Below are positions 27,447-36,277 of a stretch of 64,000 nt of DNA, in pieces. A program made the translations under genes and the position numbers. Under the pieces are notes generated by a model. It was given only the letters and a program-made list of their open reading frames with translations, made no database searches and was not told the origin of the DNA. Source of the stretch: Nocardia xishanensis NBRC 101358 (GTDB lineage Bacteria > Actinomycetota > Actinomycetes > Mycobacteriales > Mycobacteriaceae); NCBI RefSeq assembly GCF_001613365.1, contig NZ_BDCF01000001.1, positions 310,001 to 374,000 of the forward strand, in the 5' to 3' direction. Every line of letters begins with the position of its first letter. Position 1 is the first letter of the stretch.

Positions 27447-28709
27447 ATGGATGCGCACAAAGGCCGCGCCCCGCGAGAGAGCGCGAGCGGTGAGACCGCC
27501 GCGCCCCGGGTGATCCGGCGGCGGCCGCGAAACCGGCGGGCGCAGATCGCGGCGACCTCCGCCGAGGCCTTCGGCGCACTGGGGTACCACGGCGTCAGCA
27601 TGGAAGAGATCGCATCCCGGCTCGACATCAGCTCCACCGCGCTGTACCGCCACTACCCGAGCAAATACGCGTTGTTCCGCGAGGAGGCCTTGCGACTGAG
27701 CGCGCTCTGCGCCGAGGCCGTGCAACTGCCCGACGACCTCGCCGACGCCCCCGCTAGCCTGCGGCTCGAACACGTTCTCGACACGCTCATCGAGAAGTCG
27801 ATCGCCAACCGCCGCGGCGCGGCCCTGCTGCGGTGGCAGAGCCGCTACCTCGAGGAGGAGGACTACCGGGTCCTCATCGACCAGTTGATCGAGGCGTACC
27901 GAGTGGTCGGCGGGTTGCTCGCGGAGGCGCGGCCCGAGCCGGCGGGCGCGGACAGCATCGTCCTGGCCACTGCGGCGCTCAGCATCATCGGCAGCATCTC
28001 CGATCACCACGTGTCGATTCCGGTGCGTTCGCTGACCAAGCTGCTGCGCACGGCGTGCCTGGATGTGGTGCGCGGTGATCTGCCGCCGGTCGGCGAGCCG
28101 CACGTCAGCGACGGCGCCGCCGAGGTGCCGCTGCGCTTCAAGCACGAGCTGTTGCTGCGGCGCGCCATCGAACTGTTCCACGAACGCGGCTATCCCAACG
28201 TGAGCGTCGAGGACATCGCCAATGCCGCGAAACTGCCCGCCTCCTCGGCCGTCTACCGCTTCTACCGAAGCAAGGGCGACATCCTGGCCGCCGCGTTCCG
28301 CCGTGCGGCGGACCGGGTTTCGGCCGCCATCGGCCCGGCCATCGCCGCCTCCGACGGTGACCCCGAGCGCGCCCTGACCAGGCTGATCGAGCTGTACGTG
28401 GCCGGATCCTTCGCCGAGCGGGAACTGACCTTCGTCTACTACGCCGAGATCGGCAACGTGCCGCAGGAGGACCGCACCGTGCTGCGGAACATCCAGCGGC
28501 TCAACGTCGAAGAGTGGGCCAAGCTCGTCGTCGGGGTGCGCCCTGAACTGTCCGCCGCCGAGTCGCGGGTGCTGGTACACGCCGCCTTCGCACTCGTCGT
28601 CGACCTCGGACAGTGGCTGGGTCCGGACAACCCGATCTGCTCGCGAGCGCGGGTGATCCACCTGATGCAAGTCATCCTGTTCGGGCGGCCCGCGGCGACC
28701 ACGCGCTGA
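27447..28709 (+). CDS. Tandem double-TetR regulator, copy 2 (Mce3R-like)
   Basis: 420 aa, clearly paralogous to copy 1 along its whole length. First DNA-binding unit at residues 26-75: NRRAQIAATSAEAFGALGY, MEEIASRLDISSTALYRHYPSKYALF. Second near 232-284: FKHELLLRRAIELFHERGY, VEDIANAAKLPASSAVYRFYRSKGDIL. The two proteins are nearly identical in their recognition helices but differ in the first ligand-binding domain, which suggests shared or overlapping DNA sites with different signals. The stop is 19 bp from the 3' end of the convergent mas gene. ATG 27447 has no strong ribosome site. Confidence 0.9.
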   Translation: MDAHKGRAPRESASGETAAPRVIRRRPRNRRAQIAATSAEAFGALGYHGVSMEEIASRLDISSTALYRHYPSKYALFREEALRLSALCAEAVQLPDDLADAPASLRLEHVLDTLIEKSIANRRGAALLRWQSRYLEEEDYRVLIDQLIEAYRVVGGLLAEARPEPAGADSIVLATAALSIIGSISDHHVSIPVRSLTKLLRTACLDVVRGDLPPVGEPHVSDGAAEVPLRFKHELLLRRAIELFHERGYPNVSVEDIANAAKLPASSAVYRFYRSKGDILAAAFRRAADRVSAAIGPAIAASDGDPERALTRLIELYVAGSFAERELTFVYYAEIGNVPQEDRTVLRNIQRLNVEEWAKLVVGVRPELSAAESRVLVHAAFALVVDLGQWLGPDNPICSRARVIHLMQVILFGRPAATTR

Positions 28710-28728
28710 CCCGGGACGAGACGAAGCG

Positions 28729-29430
28729 CTACTGATGCGGTGCCGGGACCAGTGGTGAATTCACCTTGTTCACCAGCCATTTGCCGTCCACCTTCGCCAT
28801 CCGCATCACCATGGACAGCTGACCTGGCGCGGGCTTGCCCTGGGTGCCGACGCTGGTGATGGTCTGGCCGATCACCACGATCGCCTCCGCGGAGGTCTCG
28901 TCACCGCTCTTCACCGCGCACTGCACGTCATTGGTCTTGGAGACCACCTCACCCTGGGTCAGCACCTCTTTCAGCTCACGGCTGGTGTCGTCGAACTGCT
29001 TCTTCCAATCGCCGGTCGCGCCGTCGAGCACCGCGGCGAAGTAGGCGTCGAGATTCTTGGCGTCGTAGTTCGCGAGCACGGGCGCGTACGCGCAAGCGGC
29101 CGCCTTGGCCTCCTCGTGGGCTTCCAGCAGTGCCTCGTTGTCCCGGTTCTGCACGAAGAAGTAGCCGGTCGAAGCGACCGCCCCGCCCAGCAGCACGGCC
29201 ACCGCGGCGCGTGCGACGACAACACCTCTCGCGCCGCCGGGAAGACGCAGCCGATCGCGCCAACCCGACTCCGCCGCAGCTTGTTTCGCGTCACCGGCAG
29301 CACCGGTGGCCGACCCCGCTTTTCCCCCGCCCTCCGCCGTAGCCGGTTTCACGTCCACCGCGGCCGTCTCATCCGCTGTGTCGTCCCCCGCGACGGACGC
29401 GGCGCCGCTGTCGACATCGTTGTCACTCAT
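28729..29430 (-). CDS. Mce-associated membrane protein (Mas)
   Basis: 233 aa. A long acidic, Ala/Gly-rich N-terminal tail (about 65 residues), one membrane helix (VVVARAAVAVLLGGAVASTGYFFV, about 70-93), then an extracytoplasmic domain: LDAYFAAVLDGATGDWKKQFDD and a final half with MVMRMAKVDGKWLVNKVN, an NTF2-like fold common to Mas/VirB8-like proteins. These proteins stabilise and energise the Mce transporter. Only one mas gene is found, while many mce operons have two or more. ATG 29430 has GGAAGGA six bases upstream; gap to mceF is 12 bp. Confidence 0.85.
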   Translation of the reverse strand: MSDNDVDSGAASVAGDDTADETAAVDVKPATAEGGGKAGSATGAAGDAKQAAAESGWRDRLRLPGGARGVVVARAAVAVLLGGAVASTGYFFVQNRDNEALLEAHEEAKAAACAYAPVLANYDAKNLDAYFAAVLDGATGDWKKQFDDTSRELKEVLTQGEVVSKTNDVQCAVKSGDETSAEAIVVIGQTITSVGTQGKPAPGQLSMVMRMAKVDGKWLVNKVNSPLVPAPHQ

Positions 29431-29442
29431 GGCTTTTCCTTC

Positions 29443-30621
29443 CTATCGCCCGGGAACGGGACGGGACAGTTCGTTACCGGTCACGCCGGGCGGCGGGCCG
29501 GACCCGTTGTCGGGCACATTGGGCCGCGGCGCGTTCGCCGAACCGCGCACCTGGAGCGCCGGGTTGTTCGTGACGCAGTAGTTGTAGAGCCGCACCCTGG
29601 TGTCGGTGGTGGCCAGTGTCGGGACGACAGGGATGGTCTCGTAGTCGCAGGTCGGCCGGGGCCACGGGTCGACGAGGGTGTGGAAGGCGCCGTCGTGCGC
29701 CGGGACGCCGATCGCCTCGGCGCCTTCGCGCAGCGCGGGGAACAGCGCGGCGATGGCGGGCTGGCGCAGCTTCGCCGACTTGGTGATGGCCACGAAGTTC
29801 GTGACCAGATTGGTCACGGGATCTTCGGTCTCGGTGACGAAGCCGCCCAACGTCGCCAGCTGGCCCGGCGCGAGGTCGAGGAAGCGCCTGACCTCCTGAT
29901 CGGCGGCGGTCAGCTGCTCGAACAGCGCGCCGGCGCCGGTGGTGAGCGTCGTCAGATCGGGCTGGGCGTGCGAGGTGGTCTCCGAGATGATCTCGAGGTT
30001 CTCGATCAACTGCCTGGTCTGCGGCAGCAGATCGGTCAGGCCCGCCATGGCCCTGCTGATGCCGGAGATCATGTTGCGCAGTCGGTCCGGGCCGCCCGCG
30101 AGCGCCTTGTCCAGCTCGTCGACGATGACGGTGAGCCGCTGCGGGTTCATGCCGCCGATCATGCCGCTCACGTTCGCGAGCACCGACTGCACCGAGACCG
30201 GCGCCTTGGTCTGCGACATCGCCACCACATCACCGTCGCCGAGATACGGTCCGGTGTCGGAGTCGGGCCGGAAATCCAGGTACTGCTCCCCCGCCGCGGA
30301 CAGGCGGCCGACCGCGACGGTTCCGCCGACGGGAACGCGCGCCGAGGACTGGATTTCGGCGACGGCCGCTATCCCGATATCCGCAACCTTGACCTCGCGC
30401 ACCCGCCCGATCCTGGTGCCGCGGAGAGTGACGTCGTTGTTGGCCAGCAATCCGCCCGAGGTCTGCAATTCCACGGTGACGAGGTAAGTGTTCGGCAGCG
30501 GGTCGAAGCGCAGCACCTGCGCGCCCAGATATGCCGAGCCGAAGATCAGCACGAGCACCAGGCCGATATTGGCGACCGCGATTCGCTCGCGTACCAAATA
30601 ATTCCAGAGTGGGATGCTCAT
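29443..30621 (-). CDS. mceF: Mce family protein MceF
   Basis: 392 aa from ATG 30621, which overlaps the mceE stop (ATGA); the longer frame to 30726 only adds a basic shadow sequence. N-terminal membrane anchor (IAVANIGLVLVLIFGSAYL, about residues 13-31), MlaD/Mce beta-barrel domain (YLVTVELQTSGGLLANNDVTLRGTRIGRV at 45-73), then the long helical needle region and a C-terminal Pro/Asn-rich tail. Six Mce proteins form a hexameric shuttle that carries lipid across the envelope to the YrbE permease. The LANNDVTLRGTRIGRV form is typical of MceF. Confidence 0.9.
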   Translation of the reverse strand: MSIPLWNYLVRERIAVANIGLVLVLIFGSAYLGAQVLRFDPLPNTYLVTVELQTSGGLLANNDVTLRGTRIGRVREVKVADIGIAAVAEIQSSARVPVGGTVAVGRLSAAGEQYLDFRPDSDTGPYLGDGDVVAMSQTKAPVSVQSVLANVSGMIGGMNPQRLTVIVDELDKALAGGPDRLRNMISGISRAMAGLTDLLPQTRQLIENLEIISETTSHAQPDLTTLTTGAGALFEQLTAADQEVRRFLDLAPGQLATLGGFVTETEDPVTNLVTNFVAITKSAKLRQPAIAALFPALREGAEAIGVPAHDGAFHTLVDPWPRPTCDYETIPVVPTLATTDTRVRLYNYCVTNNPALQVRGSANAPRPNVPDNGSGPPPGVTGNELSRPVPGR

Positions 30622-31730
30622 CGGCCGCCCTCCGTACGCGGCGGGCTGTTCAGCCTGCCGATCACCTTCTCGATGACCTGCGCGAGGCTGCCGATGAAGG
30701 CGGGCACATCGCCCACTTCCGGCCACCGGCTGCCGCGCGGATCGGTCAGCGCGCCCACGCTCAGATACGAAACCGTCGCCGCGACCGACAGATTCGGCCC
30801 GTCGAAGGAGGCCATGATCGAGGGATACATCCGATCGAAGCGCTCGAGCGCTTGGCCGAGCTCGTCCCCCATCTGGGTGAATCCGGACATCAGCCGCTGA
30901 ATGCTGTCGAAAAGGCTGACGAATTCGGGACCCGTGGTCTCGGTGAAATCGCCGAGCGCGGCCATCGTCACCGATACCTTGCTGATCAATGCCGAGATGT
31001 CCCTGTTGTTCTCGGCGAACAGGCCGAGCAGCGCGGGGAAGGTGTCGGCCGCCTCACCGAGTTCGGCCTTGCGCGCGGCCAATTCGCCGGTGAGCACGTT
31101 GACGCCGGACAGCACGCTGTCGATGTCCGCTGTCCTGCGGTTGAGTGCGTCGATGGCGCTGCTCAATTCGGTCAGCAGATGCGCGAGCTGCGGCGCTCGC
31201 CCGGCGAACATCGAATTCATCTCGGAGGTGATCTTGGCGGCCTGATTGAGGCCGCCGCCGTTGAGCAGCATGGATATCGAGACCATCAACTGCTCCACCG
31301 AGGCGCCCGCCGAGGTGTGCTCGGTGCCGATGGTGTCGCCTGGACGCAGCATCTCCGCGCCGTCCCGCGCGGCGGGCAGGGTCATGGCGACGAAGATGTC
31401 GCCGAGCGGGGTGGCCTGCCGTAGCTCCGCGGTGGTGCCGCGCGGCAGCCGGATGTCCTCGCGGATCTCCATTTCCACGTCGGCGATGAAGTTCGTGGTG
31501 CTGATGCCGGTGACGACGCCGATGTCGGTGCCGCCGATCTTCACGTGCGCGCGATCGGGCAGATTGAGCGCGTCGCGGAACGCGGCGTTGATCTTGTAGC
31601 CGGGCGCGCCGATGCCGGGTTTGGGCAGCGGGACGTTGTCCACGGTCACCGCGCAGCCGGTCGCCGTGCCGACGCTCGCGGCGACCAGCCCGGCCGCGAT
31701 GGTGCGTCGCAGCACCGCCTTCGCCCTCAT
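30618..31730 (-). CDS. mceE: Mce family lipoprotein MceE (LprK-like)
   Basis: 370 aa from ATG 31730, overlapping the mceD stop. Signal peptide with a lipobox-like end TATGC (Cys at about residue 26), followed by VDNVPLPKPG and GYKINAAFRDALNLPDRAHVKIGGTDIGVV, the MlaD/Mce domain as in LprK proteins. Then the helical Mce domain (MVSISMLLNGGGLNQAAKI, AIDALNRRTADIDSVLSGV). Probably lipid-anchored on the outer face of the membrane as part of the hetero-hexamer. Overlaps mceF by 4 bp. Confidence 0.9.
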   Translation of the reverse strand: MRAKAVLRRTIAAGLVAASVGTATGCAVTVDNVPLPKPGIGAPGYKINAAFRDALNLPDRAHVKIGGTDIGVVTGISTTNFIADVEMEIREDIRLPRGTTAELRQATPLGDIFVAMTLPAARDGAEMLRPGDTIGTEHTSAGASVEQLMVSISMLLNGGGLNQAAKITSEMNSMFAGRAPQLAHLLTELSSAIDALNRRTADIDSVLSGVNVLTGELAARKAELGEAADTFPALLGLFAENNRDISALISKVSVTMAALGDFTETTGPEFVSLFDSIQRLMSGFTQMGDELGQALERFDRMYPSIMASFDGPNLSVAATVSYLSVGALTDPRGSRWPEVGDVPAFIGSLAQVIEKVIGRLNSPPRTEGGR

Positions 31731-32827
31731 TTCGCGATCCCCAGCAGTGCGGCGGTGAGACCGAAATCCGGTCCCATGTCCTGGATCTTCCCGGTCCGGC
31801 AACCGTCGAGCCGCAGCTGAATCCGCTCGCAGAACAGCGCGAGCGCCTCACCGTCCAGCACGATCTTGTCGAGCAGGCCGTGCAGTCGGACGGCGCGGTG
31901 CTCGCGACTCATCGTGTTGCTGATGTTCTGGAAGAACAGCGGTGTGACGTCGACGATTTCGGTGAGCTGACGCGCGTTGGCGCGCATCTGCTCGGTGATC
32001 GCGACGAAACGGGTCAGCGCGCCTGCCAGCTGATCCTGGTTCTGCCCGACCACCGTCGCGGTGTTGTTCACGAAATCGTTGAGCTGGGTGAGCACCGCGT
32101 GCAGGCCGGGTGACTGCTCCCCCATCAGCGCCACCAGCTCGGTCAGTCTGCCGCTGAAATCGCGCACGGTCTGATCGTTGGAGGCGATCACCTGGGTGAT
32201 CTCGTTGAGCTTGATGATCGTGTTGGCGATCTGGTCCCTGTTGGCGAACGACACCTCGAAGGCAGCGGAGAGCGCGTCCAGCGTCTCGCGCAGCCGGTCG
32301 CCGTTGCCCTCGAGCAGCGGGAACAGCACCCGGCTCGCCATCGGCCCGTTCTCGCTGTCGCCCTTCAACGCCGCGCCCAGCTGGTCGAAATTCTCCAGGA
32401 TCCGGTCCAATTCGACCGGCGTCCTGGTACGGGCGAGCGGGATGTGCGCGCCGTCGGCGAGCGTCGGCCCGTCGCCGGTGTAGGCGGGGGCCAGCTCAAC
32501 GTGCCGGTTGGTAATCAGCTGCGGTGAAACGAGCGCCGCGATGGCGTCGGCGGGCACCTTGACGTCCTTCTCGATGGACATGGTGACCTCGACGTAGCTG
32601 CCACGGGCGGTCACCGTGTCGACCCGGCCGACCGGAACACCGAGAACGGCCACCTCGTTGCCCGCGTAGAGACCGGCGACATTCTCGAAATCGGCGCTGA
32701 TCCGAAGGTGTTCGCCGAGATATTGGTCGGGCAGCGAACTCACGCTCTCCGGCAGCAGCGAACAGCCGCTGCCAACGGCCGCGGCGACGCACACCGCGAC
32801 CAGTTTCAAGACCGCACGAATCCTCAT
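31727..32827 (-). CDS. mceD: Mce family protein MceD, possible lipoprotein
   Basis: 366 aa from ATG 32827, which overlaps the mceC stop. N-terminus: hydrophobic segment LKLVAVCVAAAVGSGCSLLP, with Cys at about residue 22 in lipoprotein position though the -3 residue (Gly) is poor for a lipobox. MlaD/Mce domain LRISADFENVAGLYAGNEVAVLGVPVGRVDTV at 42-73, then the helical region and a Cys-containing C-terminus (LFCERIQLRLDGCRTG). The longer frame to 32884 lies in the mceC tail and is rejected. Confidence 0.88.
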   Translation of the reverse strand: MRIRAVLKLVAVCVAAAVGSGCSLLPESVSSLPDQYLGEHLRISADFENVAGLYAGNEVAVLGVPVGRVDTVTARGSYVEVTMSIEKDVKVPADAIAALVSPQLITNRHVELAPAYTGDGPTLADGAHIPLARTRTPVELDRILENFDQLGAALKGDSENGPMASRVLFPLLEGNGDRLRETLDALSAAFEVSFANRDQIANTIIKLNEITQVIASNDQTVRDFSGRLTELVALMGEQSPGLHAVLTQLNDFVNNTATVVGQNQDQLAGALTRFVAITEQMRANARQLTEIVDVTPLFFQNISNTMSREHRAVRLHGLLDKIVLDGEALALFCERIQLRLDGCRTGKIQDMGPDFGLTAALLGIAK

Positions 32828-33840
32828 CAGTTGCACCCCGGTACCGCTTGTGCGAAACAAAGCCAGTTGTCCGGGAAGATCCACGGCGCCCAGACATCGC
32901 CGTACGGCCCGTTGCCGAGCGCGTTGTTGAATTGCCGCACCGCGACCGGCATGATCTCGTACAGCCGATCCAGGTTCTCCCGGTTCTTCTCCAGGCCCTC
33001 GGTCATGGTGTTCAGGTTCTGGATGAGCGGGCCGAGCTGGTCGTTGTTCTCGATGCCCATCTCCTGCAACAGCGCCGACAGCGCCGCCACGTTGTCGAGC
33101 AGCTGCCGCAGCAGGTCCTGCCGCAACGCCACCGCGTTGCCGATCGCCTCGCCACGGGTGAGCAGCAGCAGCACGCTGTTCTGGTTGTCGGCGACCAGCT
33201 GCGAGACCTGATCCATGCTCTTCAACAGCGCGTCGACCTCGTCGCGGCGATCGTTGATCACCTTGGCCAGCGCGCCGATGCTGTCCAGCGCGGCGACGGT
33301 CAGCTGCGGCGAGTCGCCCATCTGCTGGTCGAGCACGTCCAGCGCTTGGCGCAGCTTGCTCGGGTCGATCCGCTCGATCCGCTCGAACGACGACTTGTAC
33401 TGCGGGTCCTGGATCACCTTGCCGAGGTTGTACGGCACGGACGTGTTCGACAGCCGGATGACGTTGTCCGGCAGACCCTTTCCGTCCCCCGGCGTGAGTT
33501 CGATGTGCAGCCTGCCCAGGATGGTCGACATCTTGATCGCGGCCCGCGCGTCCGGTCCGAGCCGCAGGTCGCGACGGACCCGCAGATCCACCACCACCTT
33601 GTCGCCGGCCAGCCGGACCGCGCGCACCTGACCGACCTCGATGCCGGAGACGTCGACGGTCGCGCCCGGCCGCAGCCCCGCCGCCTGGGCGAACTCGGCC
33701 TTGACCGTCTTGTCCGCCAGCCGCGCCCCGGACACCACACTCGAGCCGACCAGCAGCAGCGCCACGAAGCCCGCCGCGATCACGCCGAGCCAGAGGTAGC
33801 GGTTCTTCGAATACCTCGGCAACCGAATCCGTGCCATCAT
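32827..33840 (-). CDS. mceC: Mce family protein MceC
   Basis: 337 aa. ATGATGA at the junction: start at 33840 (or the adjacent Met at 33837), overlapping the mceB stop. Basic N-terminus and membrane helix (YLWLGVIAAGFVALLLVGSSVV), MlaD/Mce domain KAEFAQAAGLRPGATVDVSGIEVGQVRAV at 48-76, helical region with QLTVAALDSIGALAKVINDRRDEVDALLKSM, ending in WICFxxx-like FPDNWLCFAQAVPGCN with paired Cys typical of Mce C-termini. The frame to 33909 is a shadow within mceB. Confidence 0.9.
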   Translation of the reverse strand: MMARIRLPRYSKNRYLWLGVIAAGFVALLLVGSSVVSGARLADKTVKAEFAQAAGLRPGATVDVSGIEVGQVRAVRLAGDKVVVDLRVRRDLRLGPDARAAIKMSTILGRLHIELTPGDGKGLPDNVIRLSNTSVPYNLGKVIQDPQYKSSFERIERIDPSKLRQALDVLDQQMGDSPQLTVAALDSIGALAKVINDRRDEVDALLKSMDQVSQLVADNQNSVLLLLTRGEAIGNAVALRQDLLRQLLDNVAALSALLQEMGIENNDQLGPLIQNLNTMTEGLEKNRENLDRLYEIMPVAVRQFNNALGNGPYGDVWAPWIFPDNWLCFAQAVPGCN

Positions 33841-34859
33841 CGGCAGACCTCCGACTGGGAATTGCCGCCGACCTGTGAGAACAGCCCCGGCGGGAGCAGC
33901 ACGCCCCACAGCGAGACGTCCAACCGGCAGATGTAGGCGTTGCCGTACGTGCCGTATCCGGTGAAGCGGGCCAGCGCGTTGAGGAGGTCGGGGAACTGCA
34001 CCGCGGCCTTGTCCAGCGCGGCGCCGTTGAGCAGCAGCATGGCGATGCCGGTGGTCGCGTCGTCCTGCGCCCTGGCCAGGTCGGGCTGCACCTGCGCGAT
34101 CAGCGAGACCAGGGAATCGGTCGAGTTGGCCACCAGATCGACGGACTGCTTCAGCGACTCGCCCTCGGCGTAGAGCGCCTCGACCAGCGCCCTCGACTGA
34201 GCGATGAGCGTCTCCAATTCGCCGGAGCGGTTGGCCAATCCGCTGATCACGCTGCTCAGATTGGTGATCACGTCGCCGAGGATGCGATCGCGCTGGCCGA
34301 AGGTGGCGGCCAGATCGGCGGCCTGGGTGATCAGCGTGCTCAGCGAGACGCCGTCGCCCTGCAACGCCTGAATCAGCGTCTCCGACAGCGAGTTCACCTG
34401 ATCGGGCTGCAACACGCTGAACAGCGGCTCGAAACCGGAGAGGAGCGCCGAGACGTCGAAGGACGGTTCGGTGTTGTCCAACGAGATGTGGCCGCCCGGA
34501 CGCAGCGGTTCGCCTTCCTCCTCGCCGGGGGTGAGCGCGATATAGCGCTGGCCGATGAGGTTTTGGTACCGCACAAGGGCTTTGGTCGTCGTGGTCAGCC
34601 GCTGCCGATCCTGGATGCGGAAGTCGACGACGGCCTTGTAGTCGTCGTCGAAATCGATCCGGTCGACGCGGCCGACACGCACGCCCGCCATCCGCACGTC
34701 GTCGCCGACTCGTACGCCCATAACGTCGGAGAACGTCGCGGAATAGGTGTGCGTGTCGCCGGGCACCGAGCGCTGCAAGGTCGACCAGATGGTGTAGGTC
34801 AGCGCGATGGCCAATACGGCGAAGAAACTGAAGCCGGCGAGGGCTTTCCCAGACTTCAT
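33837..34859 (-). CDS. mceB: Mce family protein MceB
   Basis: 340 aa. N-terminal anchor GFSFFAVLAIALTYTIWSTL (residues 9-28); MlaD/Mce domain YSATFSDVMGVRVGDDVRMAGVRVGRVDRIDF at 39-70; helical region; C-terminal ARFTGYGTYGNAYICRLDVSLWG, a common MceB end segment. The start is one base after the mceA stop. Component of the lipid-carrying hexamer. Confidence 0.9.
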   Translation of the reverse strand: MKSGKALAGFSFFAVLAIALTYTIWSTLQRSVPGDTHTYSATFSDVMGVRVGDDVRMAGVRVGRVDRIDFDDDYKAVVDFRIQDRQRLTTTTKALVRYQNLIGQRYIALTPGEEEGEPLRPGGHISLDNTEPSFDVSALLSGFEPLFSVLQPDQVNSLSETLIQALQGDGVSLSTLITQAADLAATFGQRDRILGDVITNLSSVISGLANRSGELETLIAQSRALVEALYAEGESLKQSVDLVANSTDSLVSLIAQVQPDLARAQDDATTGIAMLLLNGAALDKAAVQFPDLLNALARFTGYGTYGNAYICRLDVSLWGVLLPPGLFSQVGGNSQSEVCR

Positions 34860-34860
34860 A

Positions 34861-36270
34861 TCACTTGCCCCCTTCCGTGGGCACGGTGTCGTAGACGGTC
34901 ACCGACCCGCCCGCCAGCAGCGGCGTCAGCAGCAGGAGCTGGGCCGCGGTCGGTTGGCCACCGACGATCGCGGCGACACCGGCGTGCCCGCGGCCGCCCG
35001 CGATCGGACGCGCCGCCGGGGTGGCCGCCGCGGGGACGGTGATTCCTGGAATGGCAGGCAGCCCGGGGATCGCCGACAGACCGGGAATGCCCGGAATGAC
35101 GGGCGCCGCTTCGAGTCCCGGCAGCGCGAGCGTCGGCTGGGGACCGGCGGCGTCCAGCCAGCGCGGCTGTAGCTGCGCCGGAAACTCCTGGTCCGGTGCG
35201 ACTTCCGGCACCGTCGGGCCACCGCAGCGGGGACCGGACATCGAACCGTAGGTCGGGCAGTCCTTGGCCGTGTACTGCTGGAAGGGCGTGAACGTGACGT
35301 CCATCGCCCACACCATCTGGCGGCTCGGCCCGAAGTGGAACACCGTGGCCAGCTTCTCCAGCGAGGCGTTGAGGTTTCGCGCGGTGTCCGGGATGGCCTG
35401 CGTGTCCTGCGCCAGGCTGCCGAACAGCTCGTCGAGGCCTGGGACGAGATCCTTTGCCGCATCCGGGCTTCGCGCGAACAGCGAGTTGACCGAGTCGATG
35501 GTGTTGCTCGCGTTGGCGAGCAGTGCGACCAGGTTGTCGCGGCGCTCGGTGAAGGTGCGGGCCGCGGTCACCGATTCGGCGAGCACGCCGACCAGATCCG
35601 GCGCCGACTTGCTCAGTTCCGTTGTAGCCCGGCCGAGATCGCCGAGCAGTTCGCCGACGCCGGGGACGGCGCGCATCTGGGTGACCCAGAGATCGAGCCG
35701 CTCGATCGTCGAACCCGGCACGCGCGCGGCGGGATCGAGCGCGGCCGCCAGCGTCGCCAATACCCGGCCGAGCTTTTCGGGTTGGATGTTGTCGAGCACG
35801 TCGCGCAGCACGGTCAGTGTGGTCTGCAACTGCATGGTCGAGGTGCTCGTGTCCTCCGGGATCACCGCTCCGGCCGCCAGTTTCGCGCCCGCAGAGCCGT
35901 TGTCCACCAGCTCGATCGCGGTGACGCCGAACAGGTTGTTCGGCACCACCCTGGCGGTGACGGCCGCCGGAATAGTCGGTGCGACAGCGGGCTTCAGGTG
36001 GATCTCGGCGCGCTGCCGCTCCCCCTTGGCGACCACCTCGACGCCCGCGACGGTGCCGACCACCATGCCGCGGAACTTCACGTCGGCGTGTGCGGGTAGT
36101 CCGTCGCCGGTGCTGGTGAGCTCGGCGGTCACCCGGACCTTGTCCTCGAAGTAGCCGTTGTAGCGCAGCGCCAGCAGACCGAGCAGCAGCGCGGTGGCCG
36201 TCACCATCGCGAGGCCTGCCAGGGAGAGGTGGCGAGCGGTCGGCCCGCGGCCACTGGGATCGAGAAGCAT
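34861..36270 (-). CDS. mceA: Mce family protein MceA
   Basis: 469 aa, the longest Mce subunit here. Membrane helix LAGLAMVTATALLLGLLALRY (about 17-37), MlaD/Mce domain VTAELTSTGDGLPAHADVKFRGMVVGTV at 47-74, helical region with LQTTLTVLRDVLDNIQPEKLGRVL, CPTYGSMSGPRCGG cysteine pair after the helices, and a C-terminal tail of Ile-Pro-Gly repeats (PGIPGLSAIPGLPAIPGI) that probably forms a flexible stalk. First of six mce genes, 7 bp after yrbEB. Confidence 0.92.
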   Translation of the reverse strand: MLLDPSGRGPTARHLSLAGLAMVTATALLLGLLALRYNGYFEDKVRVTAELTSTGDGLPAHADVKFRGMVVGTVAGVEVVAKGERQRAEIHLKPAVAPTIPAAVTARVVPNNLFGVTAIELVDNGSAGAKLAAGAVIPEDTSTSTMQLQTTLTVLRDVLDNIQPEKLGRVLATLAAALDPAARVPGSTIERLDLWVTQMRAVPGVGELLGDLGRATTELSKSAPDLVGVLAESVTAARTFTERRDNLVALLANASNTIDSVNSLFARSPDAAKDLVPGLDELFGSLAQDTQAIPDTARNLNASLEKLATVFHFGPSRQMVWAMDVTFTPFQQYTAKDCPTYGSMSGPRCGGPTVPEVAPDQEFPAQLQPRWLDAAGPQPTLALPGLEAAPVIPGIPGLSAIPGLPAIPGITVPAAATPAARPIAGGRGHAGVAAIVGGQPTAAQLLLLTPLLAGGSVTVYDTVPTEGGK

Positions 36271-36277
36271 GCCGCCC

